From Bagarius yarrelli (taxonomy: Eukaryota; Chordata; Actinopteri; Siluriformes; Sisoridae), in NCBI GenBank assembly GCA_005784505.1, contig VCAZ01000008.1:6435763-6499762 (forward strand): DNA of 64,000 bases. The letters run 5' to 3'. The notes below the pieces were generated by a model. The model was not told where the DNA came from, did no database searches, and saw nothing but the letters and a program-made list of their open reading frames with translations. Below are positions 13,471 to 25,952 of the stretch, one piece after another. Numbering within the stretch: position 1 is the stretch's first letter; the number at the start of each line of letters is the position of its first letter. The translations under genes and the position numbers were made by a program.

Positions 13471-13703
13471 CTGTCAAATCATCAGGTAACGTTATCAGGC
13501 ATAAAAATATGCGCAGCAGTTACTGGTGTAACTTTAGCGAACAATTTCTTATTAATGCTAAAAAATAATTTCCTCGATCACTTGAGCAGCCATGTTGCCG
13601 CTGTAGCTAGTGTATCTCGGGAGATTTCTCATGCCAGTACATTTGAAGTGTGGTTCTGATCGGTTGAAGGGGTATCTGGCCCATCCATCTACCCCTACAC
13701 ATG

Positions 13704-13889
13704 TACATTTACATTTACAGCATTTGGCAGACTCCCTTATCCAGAGCGACGTACATTTATACAACCGAGCGATTAGGGGTTAAGTGCCTTACTCAGGGGC
13801 CCAACACTTGTGGCTTGGTGGAGCTGGAAATTGAACCCTTAATCTTTAGGTTGATAGTCCAACACCTTAACCATGAGCCACCACTTTCC
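13704..13889 (-). mobile_element. SINE family A, near complete
   Basis: A reverse copy from the tail (ACATTTACAGCATTTGGC) to the head (CCTTAACCATGAGCCACCAC). Confidence 0.83.
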
Positions 13890-14692
13890 CATCAACACCT
13901 ACACCGTCAAACGAGATAGAACCGAGACACCCCCTATCCTTTCACGGGTGAAAAAGAGGGATAGGGCTACGGAATAGAAATAGGATTGGTCCTAAATTGT
14001 TATCCTTTTTTTACTAGCCCAATTGTTCATAGGCAATTAAAGAAACATGGCAAGTACCAAGATAAATACATGCAGAGGGGAAGTCAGACAGCTGGAGGAA
14101 AAAAAGCGCACACAGAATTGTCAGAGGATCTCAGGGGATCGAGTAGCTCAGAATATTAACAATGATTTAGAAGCAAACGTTAAGAAATAAATTAAATATT
14201 AGCTACATGCTTGTTGTTGGACTCTCTGTTGCTTAGGTATTCGTTAAAACAGGTCTACTTGATTTATGTTCACACTAAATTTAGGTTATGGATTAAGACT
14301 GTAGACTCCAGACTAGTTGTTTTTCTTTCCTTGTGTTACAACAGCTATTGTTAGTGCCACAACAGATTAAACTTGCATCAGCACAAAAGGTGCTTATTTA
14401 TTCGGGATCAAATCCGGTAGCTCAAGCCTACACTTTAGCACCAGCGCTATTACATCATTACTAAATACCTTCACATCCCTTGTGTGAACTTCATCTCCAT
14501 ATTTATTCTAATACATGCTGCCCTGTAATAAATGGAAGAAGTCTTTGGTAGTGTAAAGTGAAATGTTTAAAAAGTCAAATGTATTTAGAATTAGTCTTGC
14601 AATTTTGAAAGGTCACTAAAAGTGTAAATAAATGGCTGATTTATAATTTTAATCAAATATATATAAATAAAAATTCAGGGTATATAGAAACT

Positions 14693-15140
14693 GGGGGCAT
14701 CACGGTGGCTCAGTATTAAGCACTGTTGCCTCACAGCAAGAAGGTCTCGGGCTCGTATCCCTGGTAGGTTTTTTTTTTTTTTGTATTGAGTTAGCATGTT
14801 CTCTCCCTTTGCTTGCGTGAGTTTACTCTGGGTACTCCGGATTTCCTCTAAACAGTCCATGTATATTTGGTTGATTAGTGATTCCAAATTGCCCATATGA
14901 TTGTGTGTGTGGTTGGTTGTTTGTATGTGGCCCTGCAATAGACTGGTGATCTGTTCAGGATGACCCTATCTATCTTTTACCCAATGACAGTTGGGATAGA
15001 CTTCTAGCCGATCCCTGGGACACTGATTAGCAATAAGTGGGTATAGACAATGGACAATCGATAGATGAAGGGGTGAATGGACAATGGATGGATGGATAGA
15101 TGGACAATGGATGGATGCATGAATGAATGAATAGATGGTG
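14693..15140 (+). mobile_element. SINE family C, degenerate
   Basis: Same order of blocks as 529-880 (GGTGGCTCAG, CTCACAGCAAGAAGG, GGCCCTGCAATAGACTGGTGA), ending in ATGGA/ATGAATGA repeats. The B box is mutated. Confidence 0.8.
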
Positions 15141-15455
15141 TAGAAAATGGTGATTAAATTCAGACATTTTATTATACACTAGTGGCAGCATGCTACATTT
15201 TTTTAAGAGAAATGTTTTAACTTGAGTAACTATTTACTCTGGGTACTTTTTTTCCACTTATCTTGCTTTTTTGTAATATTAAAGAGTTAAATGCCTCTTT
15301 TCACTTGACAGTATACAAAAATGATGTAAGTTAGTTTTTTTGATGACCTATCTATCAAATAGATTCTAATTTATTAATTATTATCTAGGGTACTGCGTTT
15401 TTGTTAGAATTATAGATTTGAGAGTGTAAATGTAAATGGGAAGGAAATGGGGAGG

Positions 15456-15649
15456 AAAGTGGTGGCTTAGTGGGTTAAGGTGTGTTGGACTAATACCAGA
15501 AAGACTGGGGTTCGATTCCCAGCACCACCAACCACCACTGTGGGCCCCTGAGCAAGGTCCTTAACCTCCAATTGCTCAGTTGTATAAATAGGAGATAAAT
15601 GTAAGTCGCTCTGGATAAGAGCGTCTGCCAAATGCTGTAAATGTAAATA
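15456..15649 (+). mobile_element. SINE family A, near complete
   Basis: A box GTGGCTTAGTGGGTTAAGG, B box GGTTCGATTCC, then the GGGCCCCTGAGCAAGG block and a tail with the hairpin CGCTCTGGATAAGAGCG, ending GCTGTAAATGTAAATAG. This is the best-preserved copy of the family in the window. Confidence 0.85.
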
Positions 15650-16519
15650 GACAGCAGCTGTAATGTCATGCCAAAGAACTCTTATTTAGTTTTATGTCTG
15701 GGCTTTAAATCAGCCATTCCACAACACCAACTTCCTTTTCCTTAAGCCAATATTCTTTATATTTTTTGCTCTGTGCTTTGGCTTATTTCACAAATTGTGA
15801 CATTTATATGATACAAATTTCATTTTTTTTACCCAAGACCAGGTTCCTTAGCTCTTATCTGCAGAAACCTAATGTGGCTTTAGGCTTTTTAGTCCAAACA
15901 AACTTGATCGTTGATTAGGGGACAATCTGAGCTGATTTAAACAAGTGGAATTAGGTGTAGTTTTTTTTTACCTTGTTGAAATGAAAATCACAGTCACTCC
16001 AGGTCTTTATAGTCTGAATAACTCCTGCCCTACATTCAGATATCTGGCTGACCGGAACAAGGTCTCCTGAACAGTTTGCTTGTATTTGACTTACTTGTAT
16101 TCTATTTTTATATTCTTACAGTTTTATTTGCTAAAAAAGCTTAAATCAAATGTGTGATGCTACCACCACCATGCTTGATCAAAACATGCCGTTAACTGGG
16201 TGTTGTATGAAATCTGATGTCTTAAATCTAATATTACACCATATTTTTGGATGGGAATTCCTGTTTGTTATTTGGATGTTGTGGGAAAATACCTTAAGTC
16301 TGGGGGAAATGTATTTTACCTTTAGTCAGAAAATGACCAGAAAAATATGATCTAATGTGTAATTTATGAATTTTGATATTGCCTTACAGCAAAGAGGAAA
16401 ATAATTTCTAAAAGTAAAGTGATGGAAACTAGTTTCATTCCGACTTCACTAACAGACACCAAATAAATGTTATTTTATGATCACCGTAATTGATGTGTCA
16501 TTTGAACCAATGATAAATT

Positions 16520-16680
16520 GACGCAGAGTGGCAGCAGGTTGCATCATCACCTCACAGATCCATGTTCTTGTCTGCATTTTAATGTCTGTGTGATTTGTAA
16601 GTTTCCTCTGGCTTCTCTAATTTCCTCCCACTGGCTGAAACCATGTAGGTGGACTAGCTGTAATAAATGGTGCTCTGAAG
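16520..16680 (+). mobile_element. SINE family C, strongly degenerate
   Basis: Only the order of weak blocks remains (CACCTCACAGATCCATG, TTTCCTCCCACTGGCTG). A similar trace lies at 8655-8830. Confidence 0.45.
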
Positions 16681-17769
16681 TCTAAAAACAATAAACATGA
16701 CTGAAAATAATGTCTATCTTCATATCAGACTTTTTATAGCCTACAGCAGTTTTTGCAGCTGTTTTTTTTTTTTTTCAAATCTGTCTAACGTGACATTTGC
16801 AAAAAGCCAAGGCAAGGTTAGAAATGTAATAAAATATATCTACATTCTTTTGTGTATCTATATATGTTTTGCTTGAAGCCGAGATATCTAAGGGTGTTAT
16901 ATGCAAAAAAAACCAATGTGAAAAAAGTTTTGTAGAATACAGTCGCAGTGACATTTAACAACTTTTCCCAGATTACATAACTTTAGTTTTAAGAAATTTT
17001 ACCTCTCCACTTCATTAGGAATGCCATTACAGCCACGAAATTGATGTGATTATCAAATCAGCCAATTGTGTCACAGCAGGGCATTTAATTAGAACAGAGT
17101 TGGGCAGAATAGCCAAACATTCTACTTGTGTAAAAGGGAAAATACTTGTAAAAATGATTACTCAAGTAAGAATAAAAGTATTATTGTTTAAAATGTCTTG
17201 GGTAATAAATTATCGATTGATAAGAATACTCAAGTAGTGAGTTATCACTGTAGTTACTTTGGATCTGATTAAATAAAAGAAAAATCCAGAATCCAGAAAA
17301 AATACTAACATTCGAGTACATAAAAAAGACTAATAGGAGTCAGTGTGTGAGATTTTATAGTAACTTACAGTAAGCTTAAAGTGCCTATAGAATAACCCTC
17401 AGCCGCTATCATGAATCTTACTGTTTTCTCAGGTTGGACCTGGATTTTCTGTACGCTGATATGTCAGCTTGTTTTGGTCACATAGAGTTCTTTTAACTCC
17501 TGGGAGTGTAAAAATTAGATTGAATGTGAGTCCATGGGTGGGCTGTCTCTTCTGATATGCTTTCTTCTTTTTTTATTATTATTATTATTATTTTCCAAAA
17601 TGAACGCTTTTCAATAAATTACCAGATTTCATTTATGTACTTAAGACGTCTGCAGCCTATCGAGAGACTGGCTATCTCATTATACGGATATAGAACAGGG
17701 AAACTAATAATAATAATAGTAACAGAGATACACCATCATATGTAATAATGTATTCACTTCAAGATATTA

Positions 17770-18075
17770 CTTTTAGACATTCAAGGCATTAAATGGTCTT
17801 GCACCTCCATATCTGTCTGACCTACTGTACCCCTACTATCCTGCCCGGTTCCTCAGATCATCTGAGCTTGGCCTGTTCTTACTTATCAGATGTCCAGCAA
17901 AGGTGGTAGGTCATTTGATGTTCATGCTCCTAAATTATGGAATACCTTACACTGCGAAATATATTACTTTTGTCCACCTTTTAAAGCTATTTTAAAGATA
18001 AAAATCTATCATTTTATTTTGTGTAATGTGGCTTTATTGAGCAATGAAAAAAGACGCTATATAAATGAATCTTTT
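17770..18075 (+). mobile_element. L2-like LINE 3' relic
   Basis: Frames include KALNGLAPPYLSDLLYPYY and LRSSELGLFL, typical of the L2-type C-terminus, ending GACGCTATATAAATGA. Truncated and frameshifted. Confidence 0.6.
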
Positions 18076-18424
18076 CTTCTTCTAATGCGATTAAAAATTA
18101 CCTTAAGTGAGAATAATAGTAAGGTCAGTTAAAATACCTTATACAAAAATATCTAATATATCGTGTTACTACACACCTTTGCATTAGACCTATATGGCTT
18201 GAAACAGTCTGGCCACAGAGCGGTGTTGGTTATGCATGTGGCTCAGTAGCTACTCATAATTAAATTCCTGTCCTGCTTAACTTTTCCGTTCAATCTGAAT
18301 CTGGGTTTTAGTTCTGAGTACGCTATACTGTACATGCCTTTAGTTTGATCTTAACCTTTTCCCTCTCCTTGTATGCATGTGGTTTCATTTCTGGGTCGCG
18401 GGTCTTCTATCCTCCTACACAGGA

Positions 18425-18605
18425 CAGCTTTTGCTCAAGCGGTTAAGACACTGATTTGTTGATTTGAAAAGCCAGAGTTGCTTAATTTAGGTTTTTAAGT
18501 ACAGTCTCTCTGCTCTGTGGACACTGTGTCTCATGGCTGACCTTAAACTCTGACCCAACATTTCTAAAACATATTTTACAGCAATAAATATGTGACAAAA
18601 ATAAA
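18425..18605 (+). mobile_element. SINE family B, degenerate
   Basis: CAAGCGGTTAAGACACTG head, then GTTGATTTGAAAAGCC, TCTCATGGCTGACCTTAAAC, ending AATATGTGACAAAAATAAAG. Confidence 0.6.
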
Positions 18606-18689
18606 GCAGCTCAGTAGGTCAATTAGTTCCACATTCCCAGTGTTTCCACTGAACCAGGATTAAAGTGGTTTCTGTAGATGTGCGAGTTG

Positions 18690-19270
18690 CAATGGCATTT
18701 ATTTAGGCCGTATCAAGTGACCCAATTCTAATTATTTCCTCCAACATGGCACAGATCGGATTTGACTCATTACAGTGTAAGCAGGAAAAAAGCACTTGGA
18801 TTCCGATATTTTCAGATCGGATTCAGGCCTCATTCATATGCAGTAATAAATCGGATGTGAATCGGATACGTGCATTAGTATCTGCATTGTAAACACACAG
18901 ATCGGTGTGTTTTTCATCTGTCAATGCGATTCGAACGTCATTAAATAAGTGATGATGGCGCATGATGTCAACTCAGGTGGACACCAACAGAGCACAACTG
19001 TTAGTTTGATGTTTATTAATTTTGTTTATTGTACCAAATGTTTAAAAAGCAGTTTTAACAATTTTTTTCCATTTCGTCTTTGTCCATTGCATTCATTAAT
19101 TATTGCTTTTCTGGTAACACGTCCACCTTGGGCTATTTTGCTGTGTATAGTGTAAATGCAGATATCGCATACAAGCCATTTTTTAAAAGATGATGTAAGC
19201 ATATCGTGAAAAAAATCGGATTTAGTCACAAAATCGGGCATCAAGACCTGCAGTGTAACTGCGACAGTTT
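18690..19270. mobile_element. hAT-like non-autonomous element
   Basis: The ends carry related CGGAT-rich blocks (GATCGGATTTGACTCATTAC, AAAAATCGGATTTAGTCAC) in a layout typical of small hAT derivatives in fish. No transposase is present. Confidence 0.5.
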
Positions 19271-19965
19271 GTTTTGAGCCTTCTTTTTACTTCAGCGAGT
19301 TAGAAAGGAAAGAGGGTCAAATTATTTGCTCGTGAACTCAAATCTAAATCCTTTAAATAGCCTCTGGCACAGGGAGTTAATATTTTGGGATTTTCTTGAT
19401 AAACCTCTCTGTAGCTGTAGCCGACTCACGCTGCAGGTCATTGCTCTAGATTTCCATAAGCTACTCATCAGATTTAAAGTTCTTTTTCCTATTGCATTGC
19501 CAAAAAAGCTCATCCAATATTTGTGTGTCAGCAAATCATCAGCACATTCATTGTGAATCCATACTTAATATATATAACTGCAAAAAAGGTAAACAAAGGA
19601 AGTGACTGTCTGATTTCTGTTTTGTTTCCATCTCAATAGAAAATATAGAAGTACAAAAATATAACGAAAAAATAATTTTAACACACCTCAGTTAAAATGG
19701 CAGACATTTGTTAAGTTAAATTATGTAACAATGCTTGACATCCTCTTTAAAATAACGGTATAAAGTTGATTTTATAAAGGAAGAAGTTACCCTAACCTGT
19801 TTGATAGACTCAGATTCTATCACTAATTTGAAGAGCAGGTTCTAAAAATGAATAAACTCATGATAGTGATTAAAATAAACTACAGCGGTTGCAGTTTCTT
19901 GAACGTCCACATGGCTGTGACATAACCTTTTAAATCACACATTAACTTTTAATCATAGCAAACAT

Positions 19966-20063
<98 letters not shown>
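19966..20063 (+). repeat. (ATCT)n microsatellite
   Basis: An almost perfect run of about 24 units. Confidence 0.95.
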
Positions 20064-20707
20064 CTCTCAATCATTTGTCCTTTGTAAATAATAAAAACAT
20101 TGATATCAGGAGTTCCTATGTTACATTGGACTAAAAGCAAAACTAATGATAATCATAATTGTAAGTATAAAAAGCCTGTCTATCTGTCTGTTTATTTGTC
20201 TCTCTGTCGTCTTCATGTCCAAAATAGATGTGTGTGTGCAGTAAAATGTACTAAAGTGTGCATGAATAAAAAAGTAAATTCATAGATTATTGTTTTTAAA
20301 TGTATGGTTATAAAAATATGGCTTGTGATTGTTACATATTTAAAGGTTTTGATTTAATTAAATAATTAATTTCAACAAATACTAGACCCTGTTTTATAGC
20401 AAGAATGTTGCTCTATTGCGGTTCTACAGGTTCACCTTTTCAGAACATTTTACGCTCAGTTGTTCATCAGTGATTGTTTATGATTCACTGTCTATATGCA
20501 TTAGTGTAATTATTTTAATGTAGTTTGTTTAATTTGATGTGTAGTTTGATGAATCACCATCGTCAGTGAATAAAATATTTTTCAGCATTTACTTAATTTA
20601 TTTGTTTGTTGGCTGGTTTTCGTTGGCACACACTGATGACATTATATGGTTATGATTGATTGATTGAAATGTGAATCCAGGATCACATCCTATATGGCAA
20701 AATCAGG

Positions 20708-20766
20708 TTCGTTCATCCGTTCATCCATCCGTTCATCCATCCGTTCATCCATCCATCCATCCATTC
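20708..20766 (+). repeat. (GTTCATCC)n/(CATC)n repeat
   Basis: GTTCATCC and CATC units in mixed order. Confidence 0.8.
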
Positions 20767-21416
20767 ATTTTTTTATTTCAACATTTCCTCACAGAATAAC
20801 CGACAGCTTTACCATTATTTATTGTCTCTATGAACCACACACTCCTATTTTTTAAGGATAGACCAGTTTTTCTGGTGTTGTCCATCCTAATCAAAAATAA
20901 AAAAACAGCATTTTGTTCCAGCACCTGATCTGAGCAGGAGGCACTGAACGTTTGTATATAGTCTTTGTTGCCCTTTTTCAATCTCTTGAAAAAGTTTTTC
21001 TCTATCCCCTTTAAAGTCGGATCTATTATTCTCCTGGAAGGGATTCCTTTGATAATGGAAAATACTTTATGGAACAGAAGTCTGTATCGAAAAAAGGTAT
21101 TGTCAGCTACATCCAAGCAAACACAATTTGCTTCTGTATGCTAGCAAATAATAGTCTGGGGGGGTGAGAGGGGTTTTTATTGAAGGATGACAAATAGGAA
21201 CATAGAATTGGCTTGGGCAGATCAGCTTTTTAAGTTTTTCCCTTTAAATCAGCTTTGAAAGGACTTATTATTGTTTACCTCAGTTTGGCTGAATTCCTTT
21301 CTGGACTTTTATTTTCTGTTAATTATTCTGTTTTGTGACATAAGCCATTGTTTATTTTATTTTTTTATTTTTATTTTAATATTATTCATACAAGTTTGAA
21401 CTTCTAATGAAAGTAT

Positions 21417-21692
21417 TCATGCTAGCACCTTACTCTTAGAGTTGTGGTGTCTCCAGAGCATGTGGGGGAATCCCAGAACAACAGACATAAGGTGGAAATA
21501 CATCTGAGAAAACTCACCACTCACCGTCCTTTTTTTGAAGGTATGAGGAAACCACAAGAACCCAAAGAAAACCCACAAAGACACAAGGAGAACATGTGAT
21601 ACTTCACACACACACACACACACACACAGTAACTTGAGCTCAGGATCACAAAGCTGTAATGTGGTTACACTATGAACCACTTTGCCACCCCA
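21417..21692 (-). mobile_element. SINE family C, degenerate
   Basis: A diverged reverse copy (AGGAGAACATGTGATACTTC, GGAAACCACAAGAACCC) interrupted by a (CA)n tract at 21605-21628; it ends near a remnant of the A box (AACCACTTTGCCACCCC). Confidence 0.6.
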
Positions 21693-22035
21693 GGCTACAA
21701 TTATCCAGACAAAAAATCCTTCATAAAAAAGACTACCTCAGTGTGGAGATGTTTCCTGACAGCTAGAACATTTTGTCATTGTTGTAGTTAAAAAGCTACA
21801 TCTTCTTTGGAGACATTGTCACACATCAGAATATTAGTTATGGTGATTTATGTACAGATGATGACATGCACTTTCTTTGAGGTCCAATAATATTATAGAT
21901 TTAATGATCTGATTTACTTTTTTCCCCTGAGAGTTTACAAAGCTAATAATACACTTAGCGACAGTTTCTAAGTCAGTGTGTTAGTGGTTAAAAACATCTG
22001 CCAGCAAATCCTGATATATTGTTCAAATTTATTTC

Positions 22036-22036
<1 letters not shown>

Positions 22037-22086
<50 letters not shown>
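22037..22086 (+). repeat. (CA)n microsatellite
   Basis: About 25 uninterrupted CA units. Confidence 0.95.
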
Positions 22087-22087
<1 letters not shown>

Positions 22088-22159
22088 CATAGTATGTTTG
22101 TGAGGACTTTCCACTCGCAGACTTATCGAAAATGTCTTCATATCTGTTTCCCCACATAT

Positions 22160-22327
22160 CCCAGCTTAGAAAGTTGGGGTCAAAGCACAGGGTCAGCTCC
22201 GATACAGCGCCCCTGGAGCAGGAAGGGTTAAGGGTCTTGCACAAGGATCGGGGGGGCTTAAACCCAGATCTTTCTGGACTTCCAATTAACAACTTAGTGC
22301 CTTAACAATCTGAGCCACTACTTCCCT
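22160..22327 (-). mobile_element. SINE family B, partial
   Basis: A reverse copy: GGGTCAGCTCCGATACAGCG, GGCTTAAACCCAGATC, CCAATTAACAACTTAGTGCC, GAGCCACTACTTCCC. Confidence 0.7.
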
Positions 22328-22911
22328 CTTAGTTGTAATAAATACAACTAATGCTATAGGTTTATCCCAACCTTAAGCTTATTGATCACTTTGTTTTTCT
22401 CACTGAAAACATAAATCTTTAATTCTACTTAATAAAAAAATCAAACAAATAAAGATTTGTTTAAAAAAATAGCAAACGATATCAGATTCTTGTGGAACAC
22501 TTGGTCCTCAAGAAGATTAAAAAAAAAACAAAACATACCATGCACACACACACTGAGTGAAAGCGTCATCTAAAGCTGGTCCTGACACGTTAGATAGTTG
22601 CATCTGTGGCGTGAGACGCTGCCTAGCAGCCTCCCAGAAACCGTGACGCCACGCTACAATCTTGATAGCTAATCCAGCATCTTACGCAAGATGTTCTGAA
22701 GCCGCAACAGATTTCCGCAGATACCTGACTCTCTGTATCATAAACCACGCCAAGCATTCCCTTTCTATCCCCCAGCACTTAGTACTAAAAGAGACTTTCA
22801 CCTGCCTCTCATTAAAACACACCATTGACACTTGATCCAGGTGAAGGCTGTAAGCAAAATGATTCAGTATTTCAGTTACAGGATGTCGAAAGAGAGCAGA
22901 AGAGTCAGGGC

Positions 22912-23108
22912 AAGTCAAGTCAACTTTATTTATAAAGCGTTTGTAACAATCGGGATTGTTTGAAAGCAGCTTTACAGTAATACATCAGAAGAGACAATAT
23001 TAAACAATTATTAAAACACTCAATTTGATTTGATAAATTTAGAGACCCCAACTAAGCAAGCCAGAGGTGACGGCGGCAAGGAACCAAAACTCCATCGGTG
23101 ACAGAATG
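22912..23108 (-). mobile_element. LINE-tail-like repeat
   Basis: Begins CAAGTCAAGTCAACTTTATT, the reverse of a common fish LINE tail, and shares GGCAAGGAACCAAAACTCCA with 47885-48235. Confidence 0.55.
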
Positions 23109-23499
23109 GAGAAGAATAAAACTGCACAAGGATTCCGTTTTTTTTAAGCTTTTACAATCTGGAACTGAAATGAACTTACATTGTATGTCATGAGTCTGTA
23201 CAAGTGTGAGTCATTTCCTGAATACGGTGATAAACTTTAATTGTTCATAGCTCATTATAGACTTCACTGTATTTGGATAGAACATTGTGTGTTTCCATAG
23301 CAACACAGATTCTTTGACAGCACAAAGTAAGAAACTTTTACTGGTGTTAATATACGTTGTGATCATACAGTATATAATTACAGCAACTCAAACACTCAAA
23401 TTTACCACAGTAAATTTCGATCAGACGAATTTTTTTTAGTAGAGACAGAAAGGTATACATTTTTGTTTGTCGGAAATTCAGAAAAGTCATTGGATGATG

Positions 23500-23661
23500 T
23501 GCGTTTGATCCAAAGCGACTTAAAATTAGGACAGGATTCAACAGGATTTGCTCGAGGCTTATTGAAGGATTCAACAGAGGCAGATTGCCAGTGCCGAGAT
23601 TTTAAAAGACAGCATTTTAATCATCATCTTAATGCTTTAACCACTAAGCCACCACTTCCCC
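23500..23661 (-). mobile_element. SINE family A, strongly degenerate
   Basis: The CAAAGCGACTTAAAATTAG block and the terminal TTAACCACTAAGCCACCACT remain. Confidence 0.55.
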
Positions 23662-23997
23662 GTAATAATAGAAAATGAAATGGGGGAAGTTTGCGTGTGT
23701 GTATGTGAGTGTGGAAATGGAAGAGTAGGGGGCTGACGGTAATGTCTGCAAAAATACAACCTTGCAAGCTTTTCTTCCAAAATTATTAGTTGCTGTTGAT
23801 GTTTTTATATATGTCAGGGAACGGGTAAAAAACTCAGAGGTCTTCTAGGTATGAACAGATGTAATTTATTAACGGCTTAGTTACACAATAGGTTCATAAC
23901 TGATCATGTTACTCCTGATAAAAAATGTTTGCGTCAGAATAGTTTCAAGTGTTCAGTGTAAATGGTGTGTAACATTTTTCTTTCGCTTCAATAAAAA

Positions 23998-24437
23998 AGG
24001 GCTGTGCAATATATCGATATTAGCAAAATATCGCAATGGTTTGTGATAAATAAGCGATTAATACTTGTTTTTTTTTGTGTATAGTCAAAGTCTTGGGTCA
24101 AATGCGGTAAAATTTTAGTTAGGATACACATGCTTTGCCGTAAGATCATAAACAAGCTGCAATGTTTTCATAGCAAGCTAATCTGAATGAGGTGAGCCAG
24201 CCCGTAGCACCCGCAGCAAAACAAAAACCTACCTTTAAAAAAGACGCACACATGCAGACCAAAGTTTTATGTAGAACATGTAAATTTTGTGTGAAAACCT
24301 TTAAATCTAAAACACAGGTCAATGTGTAAGAAGAAACACATGTTGGTTATAGAATTTTTTCATATCGCATGTCGAATATCGCATTACTTAGCATGCTAAA
24401 CGCATATGACATTTATCTATAATATCGTGCAGCACTA
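23998..24437. mobile_element. hAT-like non-autonomous element ('ATCG' family)
   Basis: Ends GGGCTGTGCAATATATCG and AATATCGTGCAGCACTA face each other; several ATATCG motifs lie near both ends. No coding content. Confidence 0.65.
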
Positions 24438-24664
24438 ATGACTATATAATGGGGTTATACGATACTTAGGTCTGGGGTAGGGTTAATGTTCTGCTTGTCC
24501 TACCCACTGCTGATTACCTGCTTCAGGTGTGTTCAGTCAATCAGAGGGTAGGATATACCAAATCATATAGAAAACAAGCGGAACAAAGGAACTTAAGGAA
24601 CCTGGGTTACCCAACCCCTAATTTTATTAATTGATTGTGAGGTTTCTTGACAGACAACTTTAAG

Positions 24665-25952
24665 CCAGTATGGAAAAAGGTCATCTTTATTCAATCTGTT
24701 CACACATTTAAAATGTACATATTTACACACTTTCACACATGAATATTTTTTCATTAGAACCTCATGGTTTTAACCTTGAGGTTGTGTCACAAAATACAGA
24801 ATTCACAGTGCAATATGAACTTTGCGCACCCGTGTCAACACTCTCAGTCCATGGGCAGGTTGTTTTGTTATGAGCCCGGCACTTTGCCTCAGAGTTAACA
24901 TACAGTACAACTTCCCGCAACAGAAGGAGAGGAAACATTAGAGCCTCCAAAAATAGGTTCTACCCTTTTAGCTGAGCTACTGTGGGTATATTAGTCACCT
25001 AGGATTACAGTAGATCAAAGTTTTTAAAAAAAACAACAAACCGTGTCATATAGAATAATCTCAGATTAATCCACTTCTCCGTCCTGACTACAATGTCTTT
25101 TGTCTGCTGTGCTCAAAGTACCATGTTTCGCTAATTCAAGTAAGAATATGTTGCATTTGCTGACAGTATGGACATAATACATCCTTCAGTGTCCTTCAAT
25201 ATTCATTTAAATAATCTTGTACTGCATAAATTTGCTTACTGGCTAAAATGTACATAAAATGATGTAAAATATATACTTCGTAGTATGTGGGCCAAAGGTC
25301 TTACGGAAAAAGACATAAAAATGTGAGAAAAAGTAGATGGAGTCCATGCCCTTTTTGGTGCTGTTGTAGTTCCTCAGTATTGGACAGTGTAAGGCTCATG
25401 TTCCCCTCCCCCATTTTAGATAATACATAGAGTCCTTGGGACTCGTCTGAGTTTTGCCATCTTAAGGACAGCTTTGTATTTTCCCTGTGTCAGTGCTCAC
25501 TTCATACAGCGTGACAGAGAGATTATTAGCACCAAAATCACTTCATTTTACACCAACCAATGTACATTAAGGCTATTAACCTAACACACACACACACACA
25601 CACACACAATATGGCAATTTAAATTAACTCTAAATTAACATTACCAAATGCTTCTAGGTCTAAAATTGAAGGATCCCTCAGGGTGTGGCAAACTCCTATT
25701 GGTCCGAATTCAAACCTCTGAGGACAAACATTTGAGAGCATGTAAATTATGGTTGTGCCCAAGCCTAAAATTTAAGAACCCGTATGTTTTTGTCTCAAAG
25801 CCAAACCAGCGGGATGGCTGCTTGTCCTGCTCTAAATTTAAGAAACATCTTTAGATTTTATTTTAAACCCTGGTGTAGGACAGCAAAGCAGCTGCTTCAG
25901 TTACAGAAACATGAACATTTTGGTCCAAATCAGATCCACCGAGAAGTTTTTG
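24665..25952 (-). other. trib1: trib1 3' UTR with proximal and distal poly(A) signals
   Basis: About 1.29 kb of non-repetitive DNA follows the trib1 stop. AATAAA on the minus strand occurs at 25857-25862, only 90 bases past the stop, and at 24686-24691. The distal one sits just before sequence quality changes and is the likely main end; the proximal one could give a short 3' UTR. A (CA)n tract at 25586-25609 lies inside. The UTR extent is inferred from signals only. Confidence 0.55.
25586..25609 (+). repeat. (CA)n microsatellite in the trib1 3' UTR
   Basis: Twelve CA units, (UG)n in the transcript. Confidence 0.85.

Larger units (their letters stand above)
19275..21416. other. Intergenic flanking the ATCT array
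   Basis: Apart from the microsatellites listed, unique AT-rich DNA. A 112-codon minus frame at 20778-21116 shows no known domain. Confidence 0.5.
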
